Below, piece by piece: positions 25,190 to 30,043 of a stretch of 31,063 bases of DNA. The number at the start of each line of letters is the position of its first letter. Within the stretch, counting starts at the first letter, position 1. The notes below the pieces were generated by a model. That model ran no database searches. It saw nothing but the letters and a program-made list of their open reading frames with translations, and had not been told where the DNA came from. The stretch lies in IMG/VR virus record IMGVR_UViG_3300031566_005779, positions 1-31,063 of that record; one strand, written 5' to 3'. This DNA is from a virus. Position numbers and translations under genes: made by a program.

Positions 25190-25792
25190 TTAAAAGAAAA
25201 GAAGGTAACTGACTACAGCTGCAGCAAGTATTAAAATACCCATTGTAACATATACCATAGTATTACCATCTTCGGTTAATTCTTCTACAGGATCCATAGG
25301 ATCAGGATTAGCATCAAAAGCAGCTTTGGTTTCACATGGCTCAGTTACTTCTGGCTTTGTGGTAAAGGAGCTATCCGCCTCTACTTTCTCAGGAACTTTT
25401 GGTGCAGGCTTGTTAGTATCAATAGCAGCCTCAGCCATATCAATCTTTTCCTTTACTATTTCTGGAAAGGTTGGTTTGGCGTTTGGTTTAGGCACAACCT
25501 TAACAGGACCTTCACCAACTACAGTTACTGGAGTTACAGGTTTAGTTTTTTTACTTGGTTTACGCTGCTTATTGTGAAACTTTTCATACGGAACATCTTT
25601 TAATTCAGTAATCGGGATTTCTATCTCGAACCTTTTATATCTAGGTTTTATAATAGCAATTTTTCCTTTTACTTTAATTACCGTTCCATAAATTGGTTTA
25701 GGAGATTTTTGCAATCTTTCTGGGAGTTTTTTCCCAATTAATTCTACGTAGTCATTCTTCTGAATTTGACCATCAGCTCTTAATTTTGTCAT
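25190..25792 (-). CDS. C-terminally anchored membrane protein with SH3/KOW-like domain
   Basis: A 200-aa protein. Residues 10-70 look like a small beta-barrel of SH3/KOW type (DYVELIGKK, YGTVIKVKGKIAIIKPRYK, EIEIPITELKDV). A Lys/Pro-rich linker (75-110) and an acidic segment (115-178) follow, and the last 22 residues (179-200, VYVTMGILILAAAVVSYLLF) form a membrane anchor at the very C-terminus. The topology would leave the folded domain in the cytoplasm. It comes right after the GroES-like gene. It may hold a phage or host nucleic-acid process at the membrane, but no function is known to me. Confidence 0.55.
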   Translation of the reverse strand: MTKLRADGQIQKNDYVELIGKKLPERLQKSPKPIYGTVIKVKGKIAIIKPRYKRFEIEIPITELKDVPYEKFHNKQRKPSKKTKPVTPVTVVGEGPVKVVPKPNAKPTFPEIVKEKIDMAEAAIDTNKPAPKVPEKVEADSSFTTKPEVTEPCETKAAFDANPDPMDPVEELTEDGNTMVYVTMGILILAAAVVSYLLFF

Positions 25793-25813
25793 GATTTTAT
25801 ATAGGTTTAATAG

Positions 25814-26125
25814 TTACTCTATTGTACCCCACACATCGGAGTCTCTCAATAAATAGTATTCTTCACCATCAATCTCCACTTCCATACCATGTTTTACATA
25901 ACGAACTTTCTCTCCTGCCCGACACGCATTCTCTACTAGGATGCTATTCTCCATTCTACCTGGACCTACAGCAACAACAGTCCCCCCTTCAGGAGCTTCT
26001 TGTTGGTCATCTGGTAAAATAATACCACCCTTACTTTTTTCTTCTTTCTCAAATTTTTTGATTAAGACCCTATTTTCTTTTAATTTTACTGACGTTACTT
26101 CAGTAACTTCTTTTACTTCACTCAT
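25814..26125 (-). CDS. GroES-like co-chaperonin
   Basis: A 103-aa protein with the Cpn10 plan: ENRVLIKKFEKEEKSKGGII (17-36) carries the mobile loop with G33-G34-I-I-L before PDD, the element that docks on GroEL; then PEGGTVVAVGPGR (45-57) and the C-terminal strands EIDGEEYYLLRDSDVWGTI (84-102). Length and domain order match bacterial GroES; an N-terminal extension of about 12 residues is added, and the roof loop differs. Phages such as T4 encode a co-chaperonin (gp31) to fold capsid protein with host GroEL, so a similar role is plausible. First gene of the accessory operon, with an AACCAACA box four bases before the ATG. Confidence 0.85.
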   Translation of the reverse strand: MSEVKEVTEVTSVKLKENRVLIKKFEKEEKSKGGIILPDDQQEAPEGGTVVAVGPGRMENSILVENACRAGEKVRYVKHGMEVEIDGEEYYLLRDSDVWGTIE

Positions 26126-26166
26126 TTTATGTTGGTTTAAAATTATTACTCAGTAAGTTGATGAGT

Positions 26167-26198
26167 CAAAAGTAGTAAACATTTTTTATTTACACAAT
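26167..26198 (-). promoter_or_regulatory. promoter of the GroES/Tad operon
   Basis: The minus strand reads ATTG, 20 bases, TACTTTTG (26174-26167), a good match to the Bacteroidota TTTG-N19-21-TAnnTTTG form. It lies in the 75-base gap before the GroES-like gene, leaving a leader of about 40 bases that contains the AACCAACA box. Confidence 0.6.
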
Positions 26199-26200
26199 TT

Positions 26201-26548
26201 TTATTTAGTGCTTTTGAGAATCTCGATTGCTCTTTCCATTCCTTCCCTTCCATCAAATGAATTGTGGATGACTATATCAATCCCATTCTCTTGAGTAACT
26301 TTTGGTTGACAATGACATCCTTGGTCGTGTAAATGATCTGGTTCATTAATGGGACGGATATGCCACTCTTCAGGATAATCTTGAAAGACTCCCCACCCAC
26401 CAAACTGAGGCATCTCTTCACAGCATTTCTGACAGAAAGAGTTTCCATCATCATCGGCACCATAATCCTCTTTCTCAGGATCAAAGTAATTACTGCAGCT
26501 TTCACACTTGTAATTATTCTCGTTGATATTTATTTCTTTGCCTTCCAT
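26201..26548 (-). CDS. zinc-binding protein, 115 aa
   Basis: An acidic protein with an N-terminal CxxC pair (C15, C18) and a second CxxCC (C39, C42, C43), spaced as in a small zinc finger of LIM/zinc-ribbon type. Further on, HDQGCHCQPK could add metal ligands. The C-terminal 30 residues are alpha/beta. It overlaps the metallopeptidase gene by 19 bases, so the pair is co-translated and may act together. No named family recognised. Confidence 0.6.
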   Translation of the reverse strand: MEGKEININENNYKCESCSNYFDPEKEDYGADDDGNSFCQKCCEEMPQFGGWGVFQDYPEEWHIRPINEPDHLHDQGCHCQPKVTQENGIDIVIHNSFDGREGMERAIEILKSTK

Positions 26549-26964
26549 TTCGCTTGTTTCTTTATTAGATTATCGTGATAACTATATATTTCTTCAGTCA
26601 GCCAATCAATCAAATGAGCATAAGCTTCTTCACTAGAGTGGCTGAAATGAAGTCCTCTATGTTCCAGTATGTTTACCGCTAGATGGAATATCTCGTGAGC
26701 AATCACACCTCTGGTAACATTAAATGGTAGTATGACAAAGAGTATATTATCAGCGTGAAATACCATAGCATTAGCACCTTTGAAGTAATCCTCAGCTCGC
26801 TTGAGATTCCCATCCTCGTGCTTATCTGCAAAAGGTTGAAGTAAATCTAATTCTCTAGCTGCAGTGATTGGACCATCTTTGGCAAACACTAAATTAATTT
26901 TTTCCTTGAATACAGGAACTTGAATGTGGTCTATAAATAATAGAGGAAACGGTTTCTTGGCCAT
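26530..26964 (-). CDS. HExxH zincin metallopeptidase-like protein
   Basis: A 144-aa protein with a zincin active site: HEIFH (90-94) gives two zinc histidines and the catalytic E91, and SEEAYAHLIDWL (111-122) supplies a likely third ligand, E112 or E113, in a gluzincin-like layout. The N-terminal half holds a short beta sheet (PLLFIDHIQVPVF; AMVFHADNILFVIL). No signal peptide is present, so it should act inside the cell. Similar short zincins occur in phages without known targets. It begins only about ten bases after a hairpin terminator, so expression may depend on read-through. Confidence 0.65.
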   Translation of the reverse strand: MAKKPFPLLFIDHIQVPVFKEKINLVFAKDGPITAARELDLLQPFADKHEDGNLKRAEDYFKGANAMVFHADNILFVILPFNVTRGVIAHEIFHLAVNILEHRGLHFSHSSEEAYAHLIDWLTEEIYSYHDNLIKKQAKWKAKK

Positions 26965-26970
26965 AGTCAG

Positions 26971-27020
26971 TTAAAAAAAAGACCCGCCACAGTGTGCAAT
27001 CGTTGAGAGGCAGGGCGGGT
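26971..27020 (-). terminator. GC-rich terminator with long loop
   Basis: ACCCGCC / GGCGGGT (26982-26988 and 27014-27020) are separated by 25 bases and followed on the minus strand by CTTTTTTTT. It closes the 96-aa gene. The stem is far more GC-rich than the region. No promoter fits between it and the next ATG at 26964, so it may be a leaky attenuator. Confidence 0.75.
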
Positions 27021-27026
27021 GTATTA

Positions 27027-27317
27027 TTATTTATAAGTTAAATTGGAGAACGTTTGTCCTGACTCAGTCATCATAAAGGCTTTCTGAGTTTTGTAAAGTG
27101 CTTGGATTAAAGCTCCCTCACAAACAAAGGCGTAGCAGTTCTTGCTTTCTTTATCACTAGTTGGGTCATCATCAGCAACGTGATCCTTCTTAAAATATTC
27201 GCGATAAGTTTCTCTGAATTGTTTTGGGTTAATTTCTCTGTGGATGTAGGTGTAACCTTTACCTATGACTTGATTCATTTCTACTCCGTTTTCGGAGAAT
27301 CTTCTTAGTACTAGCAT
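27027..27317 (-). CDS. hypothetical protein, 96 aa
   Basis: The ATG at 27317 is chosen over an in-frame upstream one at 27377, because the longer form would overlap both the terminator and the promoter here. The protein has YTYIHREINPKQFRETYREY as a charged helical middle, and CYAFVCEGALIQALYKTQKAF near the end. No family recognised. It is a single-gene transcription unit bounded by a promoter and a terminator. Confidence 0.6.
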   Translation of the reverse strand: MLVLRRFSENGVEMNQVIGKGYTYIHREINPKQFRETYREYFKKDHVADDDPTSDKESKNCYAFVCEGALIQALYKTQKAFMMTESGQTFSNLTYK

Positions 27318-27346
27318 AATGTGTATGTATTTATTTATATATGAGA

Positions 27347-27378
27347 CAAACTTATGAAAATAAAAAACTCCCTGCAAA
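27347..27378 (-). promoter_or_regulatory. consensus Bacteroidota promoter overlapping a terminator
   Basis: The minus strand reads TTTG, 20 bases, TAAGTTTG (27354-27347), a full match to the -33/-7 consensus. The -33 TTTG lies in the loop and stem edge of the terminator at 27362-27395. It would drive the gene starting at 27317. Confidence 0.7.
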
Positions 27379-27395
27379 TTTAATTACAGGGAGTT
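27362..27395 (-). terminator. terminator of the 27.4-27.9 kb block
   Basis: AACTCCCTG / CAGGGAGTT (27366-27374 and 27387-27395), nine pairs with a twelve-base loop, is followed by TTTTTT on the minus strand. The next gene's -33 element overlaps its loop. Confidence 0.85.
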
Positions 27396-27421
27396 CAGAT
27401 CTGTTCTTTCATGTCATTCAT
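27395..27421 (-). CDS. possible 8-aa leader peptide
   Basis: ATG to TGA encodes MNDMKEQI, and the stop touches the terminator stem. A TACATTTG element (27479-27472) lies about 50 bases upstream, without a clear -33 box. A tiny frame abutting a terminator looks like an attenuation leader, but an eight-codon frame is easily found by chance. Confidence 0.2.
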   Translation of the reverse strand: MNDMKEQI

Positions 27422-27491
27422 GTTTTAAAGTTAGACATACTTCCGATTTTCTAGTGGCACATGCTCTGGGGCAAATGTACATAAAAAATAT

Positions 27492-27779
27492 TTAATCATC
27501 ATCATCTTGATATTTATCTTCATCTCCTGGTAACCATTCTTTATCTTCAGGTTTCTTAGTCCACTTGTTATAGATGAGGCGGTCACATTCTCGCCAGCAC
27601 CAATCGAGATAAGCATCAACATCAGCAGGTGACATCATTGTAGCTAACCAGCGACCATTCTCTGTGTCACCATCTTTAATATTGAGCGGATAGTCCATTA
27701 CTCCATAAAGATAATTAGGAACATATTCCACTATATCTCCAACAGGAGGAAGGTTATGCCATACCATTACGCCTTTCAT
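27492..27779 (-). CDS. hypothetical protein, 95 aa
   Basis: An acidic, tryptophan-rich protein (MVWHNLPPVGDIVEYVP, ADVDAYLDWCWRECDRLIYNKW) with an Asp/Glu tail ending DKYQDDDD. An upstream TTG would add eight residues; the ATG at 27779 is preferred. It overlaps the stop of the 60-aa gene. No family recognised. Confidence 0.55.
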   Translation of the reverse strand: MKGVMVWHNLPPVGDIVEYVPNYLYGVMDYPLNIKDGDTENGRWLATMMSPADVDAYLDWCWRECDRLIYNKWTKKPEDKEWLPGDEDKYQDDDD

Positions 27780-27936
27780 TTCTCTTAATGCTAAATAGGT
27801 CAAGTGGATTAATAACTGGCTGTTTCTTTATTTCTAGCCAGATAAGGAACTTATAGAACCAATGTATCTCAACACGCTTAGTATCTATCCTATCAGTATC
27901 AGTAACTTTAATATACCATTTATCTATAGAGCTCAT
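27754..27936 (-). CDS. hypothetical protein, 60 aa
   Basis: A small basic protein starting MSSIDKWYIKVTD with an aromatic central stretch (IHWFYKFLIWLEIK) and an arginine-rich end (IKRNERRNG). The ATG at 27936 lies only six bases after a -7 promoter element, so the mRNA is probably leaderless or nearly so. First leftward gene at the strand switch. No family recognised. Confidence 0.5.
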   Translation of the reverse strand: MSSIDKWYIKVTDTDRIDTKRVEIHWFYKFLIWLEIKKQPVINPLDLFSIKRNERRNGMA

Positions 27937-27942
27937 AAGAAC

Positions 27943-27974
27943 CAAAGATATACATAACGGACCATATAAACAAG
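27943..27974 (-). promoter_or_regulatory. leftward promoter at the strand switch
   Basis: The minus strand reads CTTG, 20 bases, TATCTTTG (27950-27943), then GTTCTTATG. The -7 element is perfect and the -33 box has one mismatch. The start codon falls close to the expected transcription start. Confidence 0.55.
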
Positions 27975-28084
27975 CTTGGGAGTAAAGAGATATTCATCAC
28001 TATCTTAGCATTGCTCACTAGGAGTTAACAAGGGTAAATTTAAAAGTACTGTATTCACAAGGATGGGTAATGATTACTATTTAA

Positions 28085-28120
28085 CCCCCGGGGCCAAAAC
28101 GCTTTTGGGGGTATCCCCCC
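28085..28120. repeat. GC-rich inverted repeat
   Basis: A C5-G4 block, CCAAAA-CGC-TTTTGG, G5 and C6 run together here, in DNA that is otherwise AT-rich. Several hairpins compete: CCAAAA/TTTTGG with three loop bases, and GGGGG-TAT-CCCCC. It could form a stable RNA or cruciform structure in either strand; no T-run follows immediately on either strand. Confidence 0.55.
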
Positions 28121-28213
28121 TAAAATATATGGAAGTGATTTCATATAGCTGAGCTGCAGAGAAAAAGAATTCTTTTGAAGAAGATAGTTGCCTACATAGA
28201 ACAAAGGCCTTCA

Positions 28214-28258
28214 CACAGCCACCACACAGGCTTCCCACAGCTTTCACACATTACACAG
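28214..28258. repeat. 11-bp-periodic CACAG iteron-like array
   Basis: CACA(G/T) occurs at 28214, 28225, 28236 and 28247, exactly 11 bases apart, with a further CACAG at 28254. The intervening six bases vary. One-helical-turn spacing would place all copies on the same DNA face, as in iterons bound by replication initiators or regulators. Confidence 0.5.
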
Positions 28259-28307
28259 CATTGGTGCGATCTGTTAGTTTGGTGAGTCATCAATCGTTAG
28301 CATATAC

Positions 28308-28326
28308 CTTACAGTAAGCCGCTTAC
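28308..28326. promoter_or_regulatory. nested operator-like repeat
   Basis: CTTAC-A-GTAAG-CCG-CTTAC gives three half-sites that make two overlapping palindromes. It ends inside the start of the first ACCACAACCCTTTCT box, 48 bases before the first early gene. A repressor or activator site is a reasonable guess. Confidence 0.4.
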
Positions 28327-28339
28327 CACAACCCTTTCT
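28325..28339 (+). promoter_or_regulatory. leader box copy 1 (ACCACAACCCTTTCT)
   Basis: First of three identical 15-base boxes on the plus strand. It ends 34 bases before the ATG of the 188-aa gene and is followed by CACTTAAACTTATA next to the start codon. Confidence 0.65.
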
Positions 28340-28373
28340 AGGATGAAAAGATATTCACTTAAACTTATATATT

Positions 28374-28940
28374 ATGGCAAAGAAAAAAGAATATAAATCA
28401 CAATGTTGCAATGCAGCTATCTACACTGATTCAGAAGGTGCTCATTGCGGAAGTTGTGATGGTAATCCACATCGCTCAGATGATTACAACGAAGGCTGTG
28501 GTGATGAATCTTGTGACGGAACGTGTAATTGGTGTAATAAGCACGAACCACTCGAAGAACAGTATATGCAACAGGAATCTTTTAAGTATTATGATATAGA
28601 AGCGTTATCTGATTTCACCAAAGAATTAATAACTATTACTGATATGGCGAGCTTGCATATGAATGCTATAGCACCTGATAAGCAATGGTATCCAACCCAA
28701 TTCGGTAACATAGTTGTAAAAAAAGATATTATTATTTTGATTACTTATTTTACAAACGGTGTTGACTTCATGCAGCCTTTAATTCACTTATCTGGATTAG
28801 GTGACTGCACATTCATTGCTATTAATTATAATCAAAATCAAAAGGATGAATACAAAAACGTAAAAGGTGCTTTATCAGATTCAGTATTACGAGAAATGTT
28901 AACTGCGTTAAATAGAAACAAACCAAAAATAACACTATGA
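28374..28940 (+). CDS. cysteine-rich N-terminal, hypothetical early protein, 188 aa
   Basis: The N-terminal 58 residues hold eight cysteines (C11, C12, C25, C28, C42, C47, C51, C54) in CxxC-like pairs, suggesting a small zinc-binding domain. Residues 70-188 form an alpha/beta domain with a hydrophobic strand VVKKDIIILITYF and a helical C-terminus. No family recognised. It is the first gene right of the strand switch, read from a leader with the shared early motifs, so expression is probably early. It overlaps the next gene by ATGA. Confidence 0.6.
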   Translation: MAKKKEYKSQCCNAAIYTDSEGAHCGSCDGNPHRSDDYNEGCGDESCDGTCNWCNKHEPLEEQYMQQESFKYYDIEALSDFTKELITITDMASLHMNAIAPDKQWYPTQFGNIVVKKDIIILITYFTNGVDFMQPLIHLSGLGDCTFIAINYNQNQKDEYKNVKGALSDSVLREMLTALNRNKPKITL

Positions 28941-29119
28941 TTATATCAGACTTAAAAGTAATGCACAACAACCGCGGCTGGTACGTGGGCAGAACATATC
29001 AAGACAACGAAATGGGAGACATTGATTTCCCATACTCAAGAGACAGCGGATACTTCGATACTGAAGAGGAAGCTCAAGCTTACTTGGATGCTCCTGTTGT
29101 TACTGCAATCTATCATTAA
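28937..29119 (+). CDS. small conserved phage protein, 60 aa
   Basis: A 60-aa protein with GWYVGRTYQDNE and FPYSRDSGYFDTEEEAQAYL. The pattern of G-W-Y-x-G-R, PYSR-(D/E)-S-x-YF and an EEA-x-x-x-L helix recurs in small phage proteins of unknown function. It overlaps the 188-aa gene by ATGA, so the two are translationally coupled. Confidence 0.65.
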   Translation: MIISDLKVMHNNRGWYVGRTYQDNEMGDIDFPYSRDSGYFDTEEEAQAYLDAPVVTAIYH

Positions 29120-29128
29120 TCACGCAGA

Positions 29129-29155
29129 GTTGGTTAGCGTGAACAAATAACCAAC
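29129..29155 (+). repeat. hairpin containing AACCAAC
   Basis: GTTGGTT / AACCAAC (29129-29135 and 29149-29155) form a seven-pair stem with a 13-base loop in the leader of the 20-aa frame. The right arm with its next base is the same AACCAACA octamer that marks minus-strand starts, here on the plus strand, 17 bases before an ATG. Confidence 0.45.
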
Positions 29156-29173
29156 AGCTTAAAACCTACCATT

Positions 29174-29236
29174 ATGGATGAGCAAGAATACGATGACTAC
29201 TTGAGCTTGATAGAGCACGGTGTCACACAGCATTAA
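29174..29236 (+). CDS. 20-aa acidic micro-protein
   Basis: ATG to TAA encodes a peptide starting MDEQEYDDYLSLIEHG. It is preceded by CTTAAAACCTACCATT, similar to the ACTTAAACT box before other early starts, and followed by a terminator 11 bases on. Leader context and placement favour translation, but the small size leaves doubt. Confidence 0.4.
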   Translation: MDEQEYDDYLSLIEHGVTQH

Positions 29237-29247
29237 GCTGAAGACGA

Positions 29248-29275
29248 GCAGAGCATAGTCTCTGCTTTCTTTTTT
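29248..29275 (+). terminator. rightward terminator after the first early genes
   Basis: GCAGAG-CATAGT-CTCTGC is followed by TTTCTTTTTT on the plus strand. It ends the transcript that begins before 28374 and lies just before the second leader box. Confidence 0.85.
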
Positions 29276-29286
29276 CTCAGCCGTAA

Positions 29287-29301
29287 ACCACAACCCTTTC
29301 T
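29287..29301 (+). promoter_or_regulatory. leader box copy 2 (ACCACAACCCTTTCT)
   Basis: Identical to the copy at 28325 and placed 33 bases before the ATG at 29335, immediately after a terminator, as expected for the start of a new transcription unit. CCTT in the box can pair with AAGG just downstream. Confidence 0.65.
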
Positions 29302-29334
29302 AACAAGGAAAATACTAACTTAAACTCACATAAT

Positions 29335-29595
29335 ATGATACAAGTATTAGCACCATCGGAACTAAAAGATTTAATCAATGAAATTTACTACAGGCAATGT
29401 ATACAGTACAACACTCCTGATAAAATAGAGGCTGTGCTGTTTGAGATAGATAATATCCGCAAGCAATATGAGATACAGGAAGAATATCACTTGTGTCAAA
29501 TATGCAACGAGCTTAAGCAAGAGCTTATTGAAGAGCGTGATGTCAGAGTTGCCAATGATTTGGCAGACGATTTAATCTCTTTACTACAATGTTAG
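29335..29595 (+). CDS. hypothetical helical early protein, 86 aa
   Basis: An acidic, mostly helical protein (SELKDLINEIYYRQCIQYN, CNELKQELIEERD) with a central YHLCQIC. Preceded by leader box copy 2 and by AACTTAAACTCACA next to the ATG. Its stop codon overlaps the ATG of the 43-aa membrane peptide. No family recognised. Confidence 0.6.
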   Translation: MIQVLAPSELKDLINEIYYRQCIQYNTPDKIEAVLFEIDNIRKQYEIQEEYHLCQICNELKQELIEERDVRVANDLADDLISLLQC

Positions 29596-29720
29596 GCTTC
29601 ATCATAACAGCTGTCCTGCTTGTGTGGGCAGCTGTTTATGATTACAAGCACAAGAACACAAGGGATTTCTCAAGACTTCCTGAAAGAAACTATTCATTAA
29701 TCTATAACTTAAACTTATAA
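29589..29720 (+). CDS. 43-aa single-pass membrane peptide
   Basis: ATG lies in the last codons of the 86-aa gene (CAATGTTAG) and the frame ends two bases before the next ATG. Residues 1-17 (MLGFIITAVLLVWAAVY) are a clear membrane segment followed by a basic patch (DYKHKNTRD). A coupled, well-fitted frame with a membrane segment argues for a real gene. A small early membrane peptide might modify the host envelope or exclude other phages; that is a guess. Confidence 0.55.
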   Translation: MLGFIITAVLLVWAAVYDYKHKNTRDFSRLPERNYSLIYNLNL

Positions 29721-29722
29721 CT

Positions 29723-29962
29723 ATGGCAAACAAAGCAATAGACCAAGACAAACATTGGCAATACAATAAGAACTTCATCAACTGGGTAGTAGATGTTACC
29801 AAGAAATCAGTTGAGGAGGGAGGCTTAGCAGATGATGCAATCCAACACCTAAAGAACAGGTCATTGGAAACAATCATCAACCTGAAAGCAGGTGCTAAAG
29901 TCTACAAGCACAGAGCAGAGCATATGCTTGATGCAATCAGAATAATAAGAGGACTTTCATAG
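29723..29962 (+). CDS. hypothetical early protein, 79 aa
   Basis: A small helical protein (QYNKNFINWVVDVTKKSVEE, then AIQHLKNRSLETIINLKAG) with charged ends. The box AACTTAAACTTATA sits just before the ATG and overlaps the end of the membrane-peptide gene. No family recognised. Confidence 0.6.
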   Translation: MANKAIDQDKHWQYNKNFINWVVDVTKKSVEEGGLADDAIQHLKNRSLETIINLKAGAKVYKHRAEHMLDAIRIIRGLS

Positions 29963-29978
29963 TCTTCTTATTTAACTC

Positions 29979-29993
29979 ACCACAACCCTTTCT
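29979..29993 (+). promoter_or_regulatory. leader box copy 3 (ACCACAACCCTTTCT)
   Basis: Third identical copy, 50 bases before the ATG at 30044. Here CCCTTT of the box can pair with AAAGGG nine bases on, giving a six-pair hairpin in the leader. Confidence 0.65.
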
Positions 29994-30043
29994 TGTTTAA
30001 AAAGGGGATTAACCTCTTTTAATTAATTAAATACTTTCATACC

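Larger units (their letters stand above)
27951..28373. other. divergent intergenic region between leftward and rightward genes
   Basis: This about 420-base stretch has no convincing gene. It holds, from left to right, the leftward promoter, a GC-rich inverted repeat (28085-28120), a 14-bp palindrome AAAAGAATTCTTTT (28163-28176), an 11-bp-periodic CACAG array (28214-28258), a nested CTTAC/GTAAG repeat (28308-28326) and the first ACCACAACCCTTTCT leader box. A 29-codon plus-strand frame (28063-28152) crosses the GC-rich repeat but lacks support. The density of repeats fits a control region, and perhaps a replication origin. Confidence 0.5.

Noticed and set aside
27431-27622. Minus-strand frame of 63 codons in another reading frame
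   Set aside because: It overlaps the better-placed 95-aa gene almost wholly and crosses the intergenic control region.
28063-28152. 29-codon plus-strand frame (MGNDYYLTPGAK start)
   Set aside because: It lacks the leader motifs of other early genes and its middle is encoded by the GC-rich inverted repeat; kept only as a note.
28201-28262. CRISPR-like array of CACAG units
   Set aside because: Units of 11 bases with no conserved long repeat or spacers cannot be a CRISPR array; described as iteron-like instead.
29602-29880. Minus-strand frame of 92 codons under two early genes
   Set aside because: It lies antisense to the coupled plus-strand genes and carries none of the minus-strand start signals.
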